DNA from: an uncultured Eubacteriales bacterium | GTDB lineage: Bacteria; Bacillota; Clostridia; Monoglobales; Monoglobaceae | Direction: 5' to 3' | DNA length: 7,320 bases | Assembly: GCA_958346135.1 (NCBI GenBank) | Contig: CATVQN010000049.1 | Location: 1-7,320, forward strand | Shown: piece by piece, positions 5,535 through 7,320 of the stretch | Layout: each line of letters starts with the position of its first letter | Numbering within the stretch: the stretch's first letter is position 1 | The notes under the pieces: generated by a model | Database searches by the model: none | Told to the model about the DNA's origin: nothing | What the model saw: only the letters and a program-made list of their open reading frames with translations | Translations under genes and position numbers: made by a program

Positions 5535-6734
5535 ATGAAAATATTAGTAATCAATGCGGGAAGTTCTTCCCTGAAATATCAGCTGATTGATATGGAAACG
5601 GAGGCTGTTTTGGCGAAGGGTCTCTGTGAAAGAATCGGAATTGACGGCTCTAAGCTGACCCACAAGGTTCCGGGCAAGGAGGATTATGTAAAGGAAACGC
5701 CTATGCCGGAGCATAAGGTGGCGGTTTCCTTGGTTCTTGATGCATTGGTAGGTCCGGAGCATGGTGTGGTAAAGAGTGCCGATGAGATCGATGCTGTCGG
5801 CCATCGCGTACTCCACGGCGGTACGGTATACAGTGATTCTATCGTTGTCAATGACGATGTAAAAAGGGTTATTCGGGAATACTTTGATTTAGGTCCCTTA
5901 CATAACCCGGCAAATCTGACCGGTATAGAGGCCTGTGAGGCGGCAATGCCGGGAAAGCCTAATGTAGCGGTATTCGATACGGCGTTCGGCATGGCAATGC
6001 CGGAAAAGGCTTATACCTATGCCATTCCCCACGAGTATCTGGAAAAGTACAGCATTCGGAAATACGGCTTCCATGGAACCAGCCATAATTTTGTTTCCAA
6101 AGAAGCGATTCGGTTCGGTGCACTGGATTCTGAGAAGGCAAAGGTAATCGTATGTCATTTGGGCAACGGCGCCAGTGTTTCCGCTTCAATCGGCGGCAAG
6201 TGTGTGGATACCAGCATGGGTCTGACTCCGCTGGAGGGACTGATTATGGGATCTCGCTGCGGCGATATTGACCCTGCTGTGGCACAGTATATCTGTAACA
6301 AAGAAGGAAAAGATATTAACGAGGTCTTAAATCTGTTTAACAAAAAATCCGGCATCTTGGGCATGAGCGGCGGTATTTCCACTGACTTTAGAGATGTACA
6401 GAAAGCGGCGGATGAAGGCAACCACCTGGCTGAGGTGGCTCTGGAGGCCTTTGCATACCGGGTAGCAAAGTACATTGGCGCCTATACGGCAGCGATGAAC
6501 GGTGTGGACGCCATTGCATTTACTGCGGGAGTTGGCGAAAATGATGCCCGGATGCGCGCAAAGATTACGGATTACATGGGCTATTTGGGGGTAGAACTGG
6601 ATGCGGATGTAAACGGCAAGTCCAGAGGTGTTGAAGTGGTAATCAGCACCCCGGACAGCAAGGTAAAGGTGATGGTGATTCCCACCAACGAAGAGCTGAT
6701 GATTGCCCGTGATACGGCGGCACTTGTGAAATAA
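5535..6734 (+). CDS. ackA: Acetate kinase
   Basis: AckA transfers the phosphate of acetyl phosphate to ADP, giving acetate and ATP, the substrate-level ATP step of acetate fermentation. The 399-residue length is typical. Catalytic and substrate residues fall at the numbering known from the Methanosarcina enzyme: Asn7 in INAGSSS, Arg91 in GHRVLHGG, Asp148 in FDTAF, His180 in YGFHGTSH and Arg241 in GSRCGDID. The conserved C-terminal Glu is in PTNEEL (about 386). The phosphate-binding HLGNGAS (208-214) and the nucleotide loop AFTAGVGEN (328-336) are intact. GGGAGG (5521-5526) lies eight bases before the ATG. It is translated from the same message as pta. No clear terminator follows, and sigH begins 37 bases after its stop. 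Many clostridia instead have a DUF177 gene and rpmF near ackA; they are absent here. Confidence 0.97.
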   Translation: MKILVINAGSSSLKYQLIDMETEAVLAKGLCERIGIDGSKLTHKVPGKEDYVKETPMPEHKVAVSLVLDALVGPEHGVVKSADEIDAVGHRVLHGGTVYSDSIVVNDDVKRVIREYFDLGPLHNPANLTGIEACEAAMPGKPNVAVFDTAFGMAMPEKAYTYAIPHEYLEKYSIRKYGFHGTSHNFVSKEAIRFGALDSEKAKVIVCHLGNGASVSASIGGKCVDTSMGLTPLEGLIMGSRCGDIDPAVAQYICNKEGKDINEVLNLFNKKSGILGMSGGISTDFRDVQKAADEGNHLAEVALEAFAYRVAKYIGAYTAAMNGVDAIAFTAGVGENDARMRAKITDYMGYLGVELDADVNGKSRGVEVVISTPDSKVKVMVIPTNEELMIARDTAALVK

Positions 6735-6736
6735 CA

Positions 6737-6751
6737 GCCGAAAACCTCGGC
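6737..6751 (+). other. Small hairpin in the ackA-sigH gap
   Basis: GCCGA (6737-6741) and TCGGC (6747-6751) form a perfect 5-bp stem with a 5-base loop, three bases after the ackA stop. No T-run follows; the next bases lead into the sigH ribosome site. It is too short for an intrinsic terminator and may at most influence mRNA ends. Confidence 0.3.
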
Positions 6752-6771
6752 ATACAGCAAGGAGGAGGTAA

Positions 6772-7320
6772 ATGGCAAAGCAGGAGTTCCCCTATGAAAC
6801 CATGGCGGATGAGCAGATCATTGAACTGTCGGCAGAGGGAGATAAAGCGGCCACGGAATTTATTCTTGCAAAATATAAAAATCTGGTGCGGTCACGAGCC
6901 AAGCTGTATTACATGGCCGGTGCCGATAAAGAGGATCTGGTGCAGGAAGGAATGATTGGCCTGTTTAAGGCCATTCGGGATTTTGATATTACCAAGCAGG
7001 CTTCTTTTCGGGGGTTTGCGGAAATGTGTATCAAGCGTCAGATCATCACCGCAGTAAAAACAGCGGCGCGGCAGAAGCATATGCCGCTGAACACCTATGT
7101 ATCTTTGAGTAAGCCGGTTTATGAGGATGACTCGGAAAGGACCTTGGTGGATATGCTGGCAGAGCGGGAGTCGGTGGATCCGGAGGAGATGATTCTTCGT
7201 CGGGAGAAAGCCGAGGCGATGGAGGCGGAGATTGCGCAAAAGCTAAGCGGGCTGGAGCAGTCGGTGCTGTCACTGTATCTGGGTGGAATGAACTACCAGG
7301 AGATAGCGGTGGAGTTAGAC
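6772..7320 (+). CDS. sigH: RNA polymerase sigma-H (SigH/Spo0H), incomplete at right edge
   Basis: SigH is the alternative sigma factor that directs early stationary-phase and sporulation-entry genes. The first 183 residues are in the window, with no stop reached. Region 2 is clear: GADKEDLVQEGMIGLFKAIRDF (50-71; core-binding DLVQEG, 55-60), then SFRGFAEMCIKRQIITAVK (78-96) and the SigH-typical TAARQKHMPLN (97-107), closely like Bacillus SigH. Region 4 begins near 155, with LSLYLGGMNYQEIAVELD (166-183) entering the DNA-binding helix-turn-helix, which is cut. By comparison with the family, about 25-35 residues are missing. ATG 6772 has AAGGAGGAGG just upstream (6759-6768). Neighbours usually reported for sigH in Firmicutes (rlmB, ribosomal and secE-nusG genes) are not seen on this side; it follows ackA instead. 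No separate promoter is recognised in the 37-base gap. Confidence 0.93.
   Translation, partial: MAKQEFPYETMADEQIIELSAEGDKAATEFILAKYKNLVRSRAKLYYMAGADKEDLVQEGMIGLFKAIRDFDITKQASFRGFAEMCIKRQIITAVKTAARQKHMPLNTYVSLSKPVYEDDSERTLVDMLAERESVDPEEMILRREKAEAMEAEIAQKLSGLEQSVLSLYLGGMNYQEIAVELD

Noticed and set aside
6737..6751. Intrinsic terminator after ackA
   Set aside because: The stem is only 5 bp and no T-run follows.
1..7320. CRISPR array, tRNA or rRNA genes, riboswitch
   Set aside because: No regularly spaced direct repeats, tRNA cloverleaf, rRNA segment or long structured leader was recognised on either strand.

Overview
The window looks like chromosome from an anaerobic, spore-forming Firmicute of class Clostridia. 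The signs are a fermentative Pta-AckA acetate module, a stand-alone flavodiiron protein (FprA), the Firmicute tRNA-modifying enzyme TmcAL/YlbM, and the sporulation sigma factor SigH. Strong AAAGGAGA-type ribosome binding sites precede most genes. I cannot name the species. The first ~450 bases are visibly more AT-rich than the rest, and the left edge is the 5' part of a mobile-element gene.

Layout: (1) 1-314, minus strand: the first 104 codons of a probable insertion-sequence transposase running off the left edge. Its 5' region (298-421) is packed with interleaved inverted repeats covering its ribosome binding site, start codon and a TATAAT box. (2) 315-507: intergenic DNA with that repeat cluster, an AT-rich hairpin (434-451) and a perfect palindrome (464-478). 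I see no convincing promoter here for the next gene. (3) 508-1872, plus: Si-type citrate synthase. (4) 1906-1938: a strong bidirectional terminator between convergent genes. (5) 3102-1951, minus: fprA, with its own extended -10 promoter inside the 3' end of tmcAL. (6) 4311-3136, minus: tmcAL, with a GTG start. (7) 4312-4515: a divergent promoter region where the -35 boxes of tmcAL and pta sit at the two ends of one AT-rich dyad. (8) 4516-5514 and 5535-6734, plus: pta and ackA, an operon. (9) 6772 to the right edge, plus: sigH, 183 codons visible, 37 bases after ackA with no convincing terminator between.

Functionally, pta and ackA convert acetyl-CoA through acetyl phosphate to acetate and ATP. 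TmcAL, divergent from them, uses acetate and ATP to acetylate C34 of elongator tRNA-Met, so an acetate consumer faces acetate producers. FprA removes O2 or NO and suits a strict anaerobe. Citrate synthase also consumes acetyl-CoA, probably to supply glutamate synthesis. SigH directly after ackA raises the possibility that transcription of the overflow-metabolism operon reaches into a sporulation gene. The most unusual structure is the transposase leader: complementary segments appear placed so that transcripts entering from outside would fold over the transposase start, while transcripts from the element's own promoter would not.
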